A stretch of 64,000 nt of DNA from Epibacterium ulvae. Lineage in GTDB: Bacteria; Pseudomonadota; Alphaproteobacteria; Rhodobacterales; Rhodobacteraceae. Positions 20,808 through 28,610 of this stretch are shown here, in pieces; position 1 is the first letter of the stretch; each line of letters opens with the position of its first letter. The position numbers and the translations under genes were made by a program. The notes under the pieces were generated by a model that was not told the DNA's origin, did no database searches, and worked only from the letters and a program-made list of their open reading frames with translations. The DNA is taken from contig NZ_FMWG01000004.1 of NCBI RefSeq assembly GCF_900102795.1, positions 248,001 to 312,000 of the forward strand. The letters are read 5' to 3'.

Positions 20808-21499
20808 GCATGCAACAGTTCACTGTTCAAAACCTTGCAACCGGATACGGCGACCTACAGGTTCTGCAAGATATCAGCTTTGATGTCGGTGCTGGCGAAT
20901 GTCTTTGTATTGCTGGTCGCAATGGTGTGGGCAAAACCACATTAATGCGTGCGCTCTCTGGAGAGTTACCGCTCATATCAGGTGGGATTCAGATGCAAGG
21001 AACAGAAATTTCAGCGCTGCCGACCAATCGCCGCCATGGCTTGGGCCTGAGTTACGGACCACAAGACAGCGTGACTTTTGCACCGCTGAGCGTGAAAGAG
21101 AATCTAACGCTTCATTATCAAGACCAAAATCTTGAGCGATATGAACATCTGTTTGCTCTGTTTCCCAGGATACGCGAACGGTTGGAGCAATCTGCTGGTA
21201 GCCTATCAGGTGGCGAGCGCAAAATACTCTCTTTCACGCGCGTTATGGCTGAAGATGCACAAGTCGTTCTACTGGATGAACCAACAGAGGGTGTGGCGCC
21301 GGAAAATATTGATCACATGGCAACCGTCATAAGATCGACACTCCAGGCGAGGCATTCTGTGATTGTAGTGGAGCAAAACCTATCGTTAATCGAGGCAATT
21401 GCAGATCGGGTGATTGTGATGGATCATGGGGCGATCATCCACGAGACTGCGAATGGGCCAGAGTTGCGAAACGAAATCTCGAACTTGTTGAAGGTTTAA
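20804..21499 (+). CDS. ABC transporter ATPase, LivF/UrtE type
   Basis: A 231-residue ABC ATPase with Walker A GRNGVGKTT, signature LSGGERK and Walker B VVLLDEPTEGVAPE, followed by the switch His in IVVEQNLSL (replaced by Asn/Gln as in many LivF proteins). It overlaps the fusion gene by four bases (ATGA), the last gene of the importer operon. Together with the ATPase half of the preceding protein it should form the heterodimeric motor. Confidence 0.92.
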   Translation: MSMQQFTVQNLATGYGDLQVLQDISFDVGAGECLCIAGRNGVGKTTLMRALSGELPLISGGIQMQGTEISALPTNRRHGLGLSYGPQDSVTFAPLSVKENLTLHYQDQNLERYEHLFALFPRIRERLEQSAGSLSGGERKILSFTRVMAEDAQVVLLDEPTEGVAPENIDHMATVIRSTLQARHSVIVVEQNLSLIEAIADRVIVMDHGAIIHETANGPELRNEISNLLKV

Positions 21500-21661
21500 G
21501 GAATGTGTCGCAGAGCTTTAGAGCAATAGTCGTTATGAAGACGCGCCTATGCTGCGAGGTTGGCGAACTGCGCAAAGCCTTGGTTTCGTCATAGTGATCT
21601 CTTCCAGATCACGTTAGGACACCGCGTATACGATCTAGAATTCCACTGTGAAGGGATCACA

Positions 21662-21716
21662 TTTTGGGGATAGTGACACTCCTCACGATCAATTACCCGT
21701 CTGCTTATCCCCAAAA
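21662..21716. repeat. 11-bp perfect inverted repeat in a gene-free stretch
   Basis: TTTTGGGGATA (21662-21672) and TATCCCCAAAA (21706-21716) are perfect inverted copies 33 bp apart. The nonamer AGAATTCCA occurs directly repeated outside both arms, near 21637 and 21726. The surrounding 21500-21814 stretch holds no gene I can support. It could be a remnant of a small mobile element or an operator region for the MOSC gene. Confidence 0.5.
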
Positions 21717-21814
21717 CTATGGATAGAATTCCATCATGGATTTGATAACAACGAGGACATGTACTGGCAGGGTCTTTAAATGGCGGAGCTGCCATGTGTT
21801 TTGAGAGAGGCCGT

Positions 21815-22600
21815 ATGCTGACAGGAAATATTCAAGCTCTTTACCATTACCCTGTGAAAGGGTTGACCGCGCAACGTATTGATCATGTGCGCTTGAACCC
21901 TGCGCAAGGCTTTCCGTTTGATCGCGAATTTGGCTTTGCGCGTCATGACAGTGGATATGACCCAAACGCCTATAAACCGCTTCCCAAAACGCGGTTCTTG
22001 ATGTTGATGATGGACGAACGTCTTGCGGGGTTAGAGAGCCACTTTGACACTGAAACCTGGCAGTTGTCGTTACATGTGCAAGGCAAGCCTTTGATGGCGG
22101 CGGATCTTTCAACCCAAAAGGGCCGACAGGAAACCGAAACTTTTTTTGCACGCATGTTTGATATGACCGCGGACGAGATGCCGCGTTTTGTTCATGCCGC
22201 CCCGCATCGGTTTACAGATGTATCCGTTGCTTCTGAAGCCTTGATGAATGCAGTGTCGCTGATCAATACCAACAGTGTGAAAGCTTTTGGTGAAAAGATT
22301 GGCCAAGAGATCGATCCTATGCGGTTTCGCGGCAATATCCTGTTTGATGGGTGGCCACCTTTTTCTGAACTGGATCTTGTCGGTAAGGAAATTCGAATTG
22401 GTGATGCCCGGGCCAAAATCACATTGCGCACGCGCCGGTGTGCCGCAACTGAAGTAAACCCTAAGACCGTCAAACGCGATCTGCCCCTGCCTCGCCTGCT
22501 GGTGCAGCACTATGGGCATGCGGATATGGGTGTTTATGCCGAAATTGAAACCGGGGCAGAGATTGAACCCGGTACCCCTATCCGTTGTGAAGGAGTGTGA
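21815..22600 (+). CDS. MOSC domain protein (YcbX/MOCOS type)
   Basis: A 261-residue protein counted from the ATG at 21815, preceded by GAGAGG; an ATG seven codons upstream is also open. The N-terminal beta-barrel block IQALYHYPVKGLTAQRIDHV and the C-terminal MOSC core, including FRGNILFDGWPPFSELDLVG and TRRCAATEVNP with its conserved Cys, are clear. Such proteins bind molybdenum cofactor and act in Moco-dependent reduction of N-hydroxylated compounds or in sulfur transfer. The next gene starts 1 bp after the stop and encodes a ferredoxin-reductase-type flavoprotein, probably its electron donor. Confidence 0.9.
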   Translation: MLTGNIQALYHYPVKGLTAQRIDHVRLNPAQGFPFDREFGFARHDSGYDPNAYKPLPKTRFLMLMMDERLAGLESHFDTETWQLSLHVQGKPLMAADLSTQKGRQETETFFARMFDMTADEMPRFVHAAPHRFTDVSVASEALMNAVSLINTNSVKAFGEKIGQEIDPMRFRGNILFDGWPPFSELDLVGKEIRIGDARAKITLRTRRCAATEVNPKTVKRDLPLPRLLVQHYGHADMGVYAEIETGAEIEPGTPIRCEGV

Positions 22601-22601
22601 G

Positions 22602-23543
22602 ATGAACGAAACGTTGAAACTCCGCCTTGAGGCGCGTCGCGATCTGACCTCTGAGATTACAGAGTTTACATTTGCGTCCTCAGGTGACGCCCCGCTTCCT
22701 CCATATGAACCGGGCGCCCATCTGACGTTGAATACCCCTTCTGGAAATTGGAGAAGCTATTCGTTGACCGGTGTCAACACTTCCGCGGATCGTTACGTGA
22801 TTGCAGTGAAGCGAGAAGAGGGCGGGCAGGGCGGCTCCAATTCAATGCATGCGGATCTTTCTATCGGAAATCTAATTGAGGCGCGCGTGCCGAAGAATGC
22901 ATTTTCTCTTGAAACAGCACCCCGGTATTTACTGATTGCCGGCGGGATTGGAATTACACCGATTTTGTCTATGTTTTTTGCATTGCGCAAAGAGTGCAAA
23001 CCGGTGCAATTGATCTATCTGACACGCAGCGCTGAAGATACAGCATATCTAGATGCTCTCACCGCTCAAGATGCGGCTTGTGTCATAGTGCATCATGACA
23101 ATGGTGATCCCGAGCAGATTATTGATCTTTGGCCATATCTTCAGACCCCAGAAGACTGCCATTTGTATTATTGCGGCCCGGCGGGGTTGATGCAGGCGAT
23201 TTATCTGAACTCGATCCACTGGCCGCGGTCGCAAGTTCATTCTGAAGATTTTGCAGGTATCGTTGCACATAGCGGTACGGCACACCCATTTCGTCTGCGG
23301 CGCGCGGCGACGGATGAGCTGTTTGACGTACCTGCAGATAAGAGCATTCTGGATGTTCTGCGTGAAAACGGTATCGCCTATGAGAGCTCTTGTGAAAGTG
23401 GTACATGCGGCACCTGCCGGATGACACTGACCGCAGGTGAAGTTGCACATCGCGACATCGTGCTATCAGATGAAGAGCGACATACGGCAATTATGCCTTG
23501 TGTGTCCCGCGCTGCTGGTGAAGAAATCACTGTTGAGTTTTAA
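22602..23543 (+). CDS. PDR/VanB-family flavin reductase with 2Fe-2S domain
   Basis: A 313-residue oxidoreductase counted from the ATG at 22602 after GAAGGAG; the longer open frame overlaps the MOSC gene. Domains in order: a flavin-binding barrel with RSYSLTG-type motif (about 45-55), an NAD-binding domain with LLIAGGIGITPILSM (about 105-120), and a C-terminal plant-type 2Fe-2S ferredoxin with CESGTCGTCRM and a distant Cys in IMPCVSRA. It resembles phthalate dioxygenase reductase and vanillate demethylase reductase. Immediate coupling to a MOSC gene, with no oxygenase in view, suggests that it feeds electrons to the Moco protein. Confidence 0.92.
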   Translation: MNETLKLRLEARRDLTSEITEFTFASSGDAPLPPYEPGAHLTLNTPSGNWRSYSLTGVNTSADRYVIAVKREEGGQGGSNSMHADLSIGNLIEARVPKNAFSLETAPRYLLIAGGIGITPILSMFFALRKECKPVQLIYLTRSAEDTAYLDALTAQDAACVIVHHDNGDPEQIIDLWPYLQTPEDCHLYYCGPAGLMQAIYLNSIHWPRSQVHSEDFAGIVAHSGTAHPFRLRRAATDELFDVPADKSILDVLRENGIAYESSCESGTCGTCRMTLTAGEVAHRDIVLSDEERHTAIMPCVSRAAGEEITVEF

Positions 23544-23587
23544 TGCGGAAACGATCCGGCGGCCTTTTTGTGATGAGACCGCCAGAT

Positions 23588-23622
23588 GATGCAAACCTTC
23601 TGAAGAGCGATAGGTTTGCATC
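23588..23622 (+). terminator. hairpin after the MOSC/reductase operon
   Basis: GATGCAAACCT (23588-23598) pairs perfectly with AGGTTTGCATC (23612-23622) over a 13-nt loop, 45 bp after the reductase stop. A good transcription end, although the following T-run is weak. The rest of the stretch to 23934 holds no gene I can support. Confidence 0.6.
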
Positions 23623-23934
23623 TTCATGCTAGGTTAGTGGTTGGGGAGATGACTGTTTGCAGGGCGTTAAAAAACCGGCAACATATCAAAGCCAGATCAT
23701 TCAGTCTCCTTGGGCGTGGTAAGTGCTATCAAACTGCTGCTCAAAGAACGACCTTGCCAGTGAAAAGACACCCCCTGAAATCATTCATGACAACCGCGAT
23801 CACGCCAGACCATGCCCCAAAGTGGTCGTCTACAGAAATCGCTGCAACAGACCCCTGAAAACGCCGATACTATTGAGACCGCGCACGGCTTCCCTATTTT
23901 CAAACCAGAAGTGTCTTCAGCCTATGAATAAAAA

Positions 23935-23960
23935 CCCACCGTTCGCAGCCGAACGGTGGG
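23935..23960 (-). terminator. Rho-independent terminator of the candidate effector gene
   Basis: A perfect 11-bp stem with arms 23935-23945 (CCCACCGTTCG) and 23950-23960 and a CAGC-type tetraloop. Read on the minus strand it is followed by TTTTT, 28 bp beyond the stop of the 23989-25398 gene. Confidence 0.88.
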
Positions 23961-23988
23961 ATGTAACAGTGTTCTGAATTTTTTTTAA

Positions 23989-25398
23989 TCAGTGGCGATT
24001 CATGCCAAACATTTTGGCGAATTTATCCCTTTTCCGCGTCCGCTGAGGAGCCTGCTCCGCTTCCGCTGCGGCTTTTTTAGCCTCTTCTGCAGCTGTTTGC
24101 AGTTTGTCTTCCTCTGACGCAATCACATCGGTCAGCTCCGCCACATCATTATCATCATAGGCAAGCTGCGTGCGGAACTCACCGCCGCTGAAACGCGCCA
24201 GCAAGTCCACTTCGCTCATGATTTCCGGCACTTGATAAATGCGTTCTGCGAATGCATCCAGAATGACGGCGTCGGGGTTCCAGGTTCGTGGATCACTTTC
24301 ATCAGTGCCGGTGTCACGATTGATGACAAGGAACCGATGCTGGGGCCCGCCGTTCAGATCAAACACCGAACCTGTAATTGGCGTTGTCACGCGTTCACCG
24401 TTAAATACACGTGTTTTCATAGCGCCATTTTCATCCGGCACGCTCACAAAACGACGACTGCCTTTTCGCAAGTCAAAGACTTCAAGCTTCGCCTCAGGAT
24501 CGTCTTTCTTGAACTCTAGAAATGCCAGAGCAGTCTGCGCATCACAAGTCGCCCCACGCATCCCGTCGAACCTTGCCGCTGCCAACTTGGCTTTATCTGT
24601 AACTTCTTTTTGTGCCTTTTCCTGATCTGTCAGGGGTGTTTCTGAATAGTTGCCCTTTTTAAACATCTTATCGCTGGCATCGATATTTCTCTCTTCCCTT
24701 TTCACACTGAAGTTCTGGGAGTCTTCAATCGCCAGCGTTCTCATCGCCTCCAGACGGCGCATAGATTTGCCCGGATCTTCACCTCCACGGCCAGACCTTA
24801 ATAACGGTGTGATATTCGGATACTTGCGTTCCAACTCTATTTTGAATGTCTGTTGCATATTCTCAATATCCCAATGGGCATTATTCGCTGATCTTTTGTT
24901 CTGCTTCAGAACTTCAGCTTTTGATTTGCCCTCAGAGTCTGGATCATATTGAGGTTTTTGGAAGAAATCTCTGTTGGCTGGAAACGGGCGTCCCCGATGC
25001 AATCGCTCTTGTTCAGGAAAACCACGCTTCGGGTCGGGATCATGATACTTTTGCTCAGGCGTCCCTTTGATCGCGACCATGACTTTCTGTGCGGTTGCCT
25101 TATGACGCTTGGCATTGGTCTCTATCTCGCTGTTATTGCGCATCCAGGCTTCCGGAATTTCATCGGTGCCTGCCGTCTCACGTAACTTTGGAACTTTAAC
25201 TTCTGTCCGGGTGTTATCTTCGCAAGCTGAAGACAACATGGTTGACCACTCTTTGGGCGCAGAAGCAGCAGAGGATGAGTCAGGCTTTGCAGAGTTTTGA
25301 GCGGTATTGTTGCGCGATGGCGCAGAAGGTTTAGCGTCAAATTCTGCTGAAGGACGTGAGGATGAGGCAATCTCACCGATGTTCGGAGTTGAGGGCAT
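23989..25398 (-). CDS. candidate T3SS effector with papain-like Cys/His/Asp arrangement
   Basis: I do not recognise a named family for this 469-residue protein. Residues 1-60 are Ser/Pro/Ala-rich and disordered, as in T3SS secretion signals. Residues 60-270 are charged and helical. Residues 275-395 look like a compact enzyme domain: Cys285 in RGATCDAQTALAF, His354 in GPQHRFLVINR and Asp381 in NPDAVILDAFAERIYQ. This order and spacing is that of papain-fold proteases and deamidases such as YopT, SpvD and OspI. The C-terminal 40 residues are Ala/Glu-rich then basic. It is a single gene with its own strong terminator at the left edge of the T3SS island. The catalytic reading is inference. Confidence 0.7.
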   Translation of the reverse strand: MPSTPNIGEIASSSRPSAEFDAKPSAPSRNNTAQNSAKPDSSSAASAPKEWSTMLSSACEDNTRTEVKVPKLRETAGTDEIPEAWMRNNSEIETNAKRHKATAQKVMVAIKGTPEQKYHDPDPKRGFPEQERLHRGRPFPANRDFFQKPQYDPDSEGKSKAEVLKQNKRSANNAHWDIENMQQTFKIELERKYPNITPLLRSGRGGEDPGKSMRRLEAMRTLAIEDSQNFSVKREERNIDASDKMFKKGNYSETPLTDQEKAQKEVTDKAKLAAARFDGMRGATCDAQTALAFLEFKKDDPEAKLEVFDLRKGSRRFVSVPDENGAMKTRVFNGERVTTPITGSVFDLNGGPQHRFLVINRDTGTDESDPRTWNPDAVILDAFAERIYQVPEIMSEVDLLARFSGGEFRTQLAYDDNDVAELTDVIASEEDKLQTAAEEAKKAAAEAEQAPQRTRKRDKFAKMFGMNRH

Positions 25399-25680
25399 TG
25401 GAATCTCGCATTAACAAAAGCTCATCCTCGATCATCAATTTTTCGCGAGATATTAGGTAATTTAAATTTCTTATAGGCTACAAATTGGAGGCATAAGGGT
25501 CTTCAACTGATCAACTTATGACCTATCGACGCGCCTCACTAACAAAACCTATGTCAAAGGCTATGTCGCAAATCCCAACTGAACCTTAGCAGCCACGGAG
25601 TTTCCATGGCACCAGCCAATCGACAGTAGATGCCTGACGGCAGCACAAATAGGCTCCAACAGAGCAATTTAATAAGAGAG

Positions 25681-25990
25681 TGTTATTGGCTTCGCGAACG
25701 GGATCATCGGCTGGACAGCATCGACGACACAGGGCACGCAGTTTGTCTTAGACGCACTGGAATAGGTAATCCAGATGATCGGGGGATCATTTGAAGGCGC
25801 AGAACGCCCCGGCCGAGACGACCATCGGCCTGTTCAAAGGACGTCCAAAGAGCAGGTCGAATGGATGGGTAGACTGGTTCAAATAAGAGCGCCTGCTGCG
25901 GCATGCCCATCGAAGCGAATGAATGATACCAACAAATCTCGAAATCAGACAAAATCACAGCTTGAAAGACGAACTCAACAGTCACCCGCA
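25681..25990 (+). pseudogene. IS3-family transposase (orfB) relic
   Basis: Fragmentary integrase-core sequence. A frame at about 25690-25763 reads GWTASTTQGTQFVLDALE then stops; this matches the FARRIVGW...FVLDALEQAL region of IS3 orfB. Further right, in shifted frames, come an ETTIGLFK-like piece and VDWF plus ERLL fragments matching the C-terminal region (WVDWFNNKRLL). Several frameshifts and at least one deletion make it inactive. The 25399-25680 stretch before it holds only the effector promoter region. Confidence 0.75.
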
Positions 25991-26142
25991 AGACCCGGGC
26001 AGTTCACAGCTGCTGCGCCTTCACACCAGCTCATATCCTCTGACCATTCCAATGATATCTGTTCATCTCAAAATCTACGTTTCATGGTCTTTCCTTGGCT
26101 TGGACGGATTACTAATATCTCAGTAGCCCAGTCTTTATTGTC

Positions 26143-26790
26143 ATAAAGGCTGCAAATGAGGCCAAAGACAAGACAATGGCAATAACCCAGCTTTGGCAGA
26201 CCTACTTTGCCTATCTCAAAGTTCTCGGTTCTGACTGGCTCTATCTCAGGACTATCCTCGACAATTATAGCCGCTAGATCTCCTCGTGGGAGTATTGCAT
26301 CAATATGCGGGCTGAAGACAGGCTAAGTGGTACCTTGTAGTTGGCGTTTCAAGCGTCAGGATGTTGACCTGTTCAGGTCCTCCACAAGCCAAGGCTGCCG
26401 AGCGGGAACAGCTCCAACTATGTCTCAAGCGGATTGGCGGAATAGTTCGAGACAAAGGTACGAAGTATGCGCCCTGTGCACCGTATCACCCCGGGCACAA
26501 GGAAAGATTGAGCGTTGGCACCAAATCTTGAGGAGCCGCATCTTTCTGGAAAACACCTTCTTGCCGGGTGACCTTCAAACCCAGATTGAAGCCTTCGTCT
26601 ATCACAACAACTATCAACGATATCGCAAGAGCCTGAACAACATTGCGCCAGCCGGTGTTGACTTCACATGTGGTAAAGAAGGCGTTCTAAAACAAAGGGG
26701 GAGGATTAAACGCAAGCCCCTCGAAGCGCGACGCTTACTTCAAAGCAAACGCGCCGCCAATCACACTAACCAGATGAGGCAAACGCTCCC
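26143..26790 (+). pseudogene. second, different IS3-family transposase relic
   Basis: Translation from about 26143 gives AITQLWQTYFAYLKVLGS and LRTILDNYSR followed by a stop, matching the IS3 integrase start (WQTDFTYLKV...LDDYSRYII). A second piece in another frame at about 26500-26760 reads QGKIERWHQILRSR and LPGDLQTQIEAFVYHNNYQ, then an RIKRKPLEARRLL-like end. The catalytic DDE set is broken by stops and frameshifts. It is not the same element as the relic at 25.7 kb. Confidence 0.85.
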
Positions 26791-26843
26791 GCAGTTTCTT
26801 GGCAAAAAAGCGGTGCAGATAGCAAATGTTAAGGCGTTTCAAC

Positions 26844-27146
26844 CTATGTGGATAGATACATTCGAGCGAGTTGGGTTTTTTCTTCAGTGGTTTTCTTTAA
26901 GATCATCGACAATCGAAGGCGCAAAAAATCCAGATTCTGCGACCTTATATCCGTACTCTTAAGTACCTCCTCTGCCTTCTCATAATTTCCATTTAACAGA
27001 AGTGAGAATACATAGGTCTCAAGCAGCCTCGTGTCTTGGGGGAACAAATGGTGACCCGACTGGCTATAAATCAAAGCTTTTTCAACAAATTGGCCTTTGA
27101 TTGCATAGGTCGAAAGAAGATACAGAATATCCGCTGCTTTTCTCAC
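26844..27146 (-). CDS. small TPR-like helical protein, SctG-like chaperone candidate
   Basis: A 100-residue, all-helical protein starting at a GTG with AGGAG 7 bp upstream. The centre reads HHLFPQDTRLLETYVFSLLL then NGNYEKAEEVL, a TPR-like helix pair. YscG/SctG needle chaperones are of this size and fold, but sequence support is weak. It lies next to the IS relic and overlaps its decayed tail, so it may be a survivor of a rearranged T3SS segment. A second protein of similar class is encoded at 42125-42523 in the main operon. Confidence 0.6.
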   Translation of the reverse strand: MRKAADILYLLSTYAIKGQFVEKALIYSQSGHHLFPQDTRLLETYVFSLLLNGNYEKAEEVLKSTDIRSQNLDFLRLRLSMILKKTTEEKTQLARMYLST

Positions 27147-27470
27147 ACCTGCACTCCTGATGCTGCGCCTAAAACACAGATAATTTCAATATATGCCACC
27201 CAAAGAACACTTAGTCGTTTAGTCTTGCTCCAGCAACGTTGCATTTGACATATAACTAAATCTTGTCATGAAATCCTTAATCCTCTGCGTCGTCACCTGA
27301 TGGGCCTCTCGTAACCGGAACTTTGATGAAGCGGTGAATGATTTTGCGGGAGATTTATTTGAAAAGTCTATATTTTACAGATACTTAAATACGTTCGTAT
27401 GTGATCATAAATTTAATTTATTCCAAATTTTAGCAATCTGTTGGTTTCGTACCCCGCAAAGGGTGCGCAC
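27147..27470. other. non-coding stretch between divergent genes
   Basis: A+T-rich sequence between the leftward TPR-like gene and the rightward methyltransferase gene. It should hold both promoters. I see no repeat, hairpin or RNA gene that stands out. Confidence 0.5.
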
Positions 27471-28211
27471 ATGAATCAGAACGTTGAATTTTATAACCAT
27501 CTGGCAGATTTTTATGACCAGATCCACGGTGATCGGTCACTTGAGATTGCCTTCTACCAAGAACAAGCATCCAATGCGCAGTCGATTTTGGAGGTGCCCG
27601 TAGGATCAGGTGTTCTTGCGCAAGCCTTGTGCAGGCAAGATCGGCGTGTGGTTGGCGTTGATCTCTCGGAAGAAATGCTAGTGAAGGCGCGATCGCTCAC
27701 GAAAGAGGCCGAATTTGTCAAAGGTGATATGTGCGCGTTCGACCTGAACGAAACCTTTGATCTGGTTTTGTGCCCTCTGAATTCGTTTATGCACCTATGC
27801 ACTGAAGATCAGGCATTGGCCGCGCTTACGTGTTTTAAGGAGCACTGTAGTGCGAATGGCAAGGTTATCGTATCAATTGATCAAGTTGCTCTAGAGTATA
27901 TGCCAAAAAAATTTGAAGGTATCAGAGCCCAATTCAAAGATAAAACCAGCGATAGCAATATCACTGTATTAGAGAAAACGAAGTTCGACCGGAAAACAAA
28001 CATCATGAATGTGCAGTGGAGCGCATTTGATGATGAGACACGGGATCTTAAAGCGACCTCCAGCTACGACAACCGCTTTTATTCAAACCTTGAAATAAGG
28101 AAGTATTTAGAAAAAGTTGGACTTCGTGTGATAGCAGATTATGGCGATTACGAAAAAAATGAGAGAACAAATATTTCCAGCCGTCAAATCTTGATCTCGG
28201 AATGCGCATAA
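27471..28211 (+). CDS. class I SAM-dependent methyltransferase
   Basis: A 246-residue methyltransferase counted from the ATG at 27471; a GTG/TTG-type start ten codons upstream is also open. Motif I is ILEVPVGSGVLAQAL near residue 40, the acidic ribose-binding loop VVGVDLSEEML follows, and motif IV is FDLVLCPLNSFMH. The substrate is unknown; such free-standing enzymes act on small molecules, rRNA or proteins. Its place at the head of the presumed secreted-protein cluster suggests modification of a T3SS component or effector, but it could be unrelated cargo. Confidence 0.85.
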   Translation: MNQNVEFYNHLADFYDQIHGDRSLEIAFYQEQASNAQSILEVPVGSGVLAQALCRQDRRVVGVDLSEEMLVKARSLTKEAEFVKGDMCAFDLNETFDLVLCPLNSFMHLCTEDQALAALTCFKEHCSANGKVIVSIDQVALEYMPKKFEGIRAQFKDKTSDSNITVLEKTKFDRKTNIMNVQWSAFDDETRDLKATSSYDNRFYSNLEIRKYLEKVGLRVIADYGDYEKNERTNISSRQILISECA

Positions 28212-28250
28212 TAGCGTGACCACGAAAAATACAAAAACAGGTATGAATAA

Positions 28251-28493
28251 ATGACGATATCTTCCGTAGATAGTGCAAATAGTCAAGTTATTGCAAGTGC
28301 CACCGAACAAACCTTGAAAACACACCAAACACAAATGAGGAGCGATAAAAGCGCCCTGATTGTTGATCGTGAGCTTCATAAAGTAAATGCTGAGCGCGCC
28401 GTCAGAACGATGATGCAAAAGAGAATCACTGATGTTTTGAAAGATGCAATTACGACCATAAAAAAATCTGGTGATGAAATAAGAAAAAATTAA
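28251..28493 (+). CDS. small hypothetical protein, possible T3SS-secreted or chaperone-like
   Basis: An 80-residue protein that is helical and hydrophilic, with no Cys, no signal peptide and no membrane segment. The N-terminus is Ser/Thr/Gln-rich (MTISSVDSANSQVIASATEQ) as in type III signals, and the C-terminal half forms an amphipathic helix with KDAITTIKKSGDEIRKN. The length is in the range of needle subunits, but the typical needle motifs are not visible. It lies 40 bp after the methyltransferase. A real gene is likely from its composition and position; the function is unknown. Confidence 0.6.
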   Translation: MTISSVDSANSQVIASATEQTLKTHQTQMRSDKSALIVDRELHKVNAERAVRTMMQKRITDVLKDAITTIKKSGDEIRKN

Positions 28494-28610
28494 GTGAAAA
28501 ATTTCAACCTATTAAAAAAAATCATAACCAATTAATCGAAGCCTAATGTTTAGTGAACGTAGAACAGACGTAAATGGCTTTAGGGTCAGAATGACAGAGG
28601 GACATTTGAA

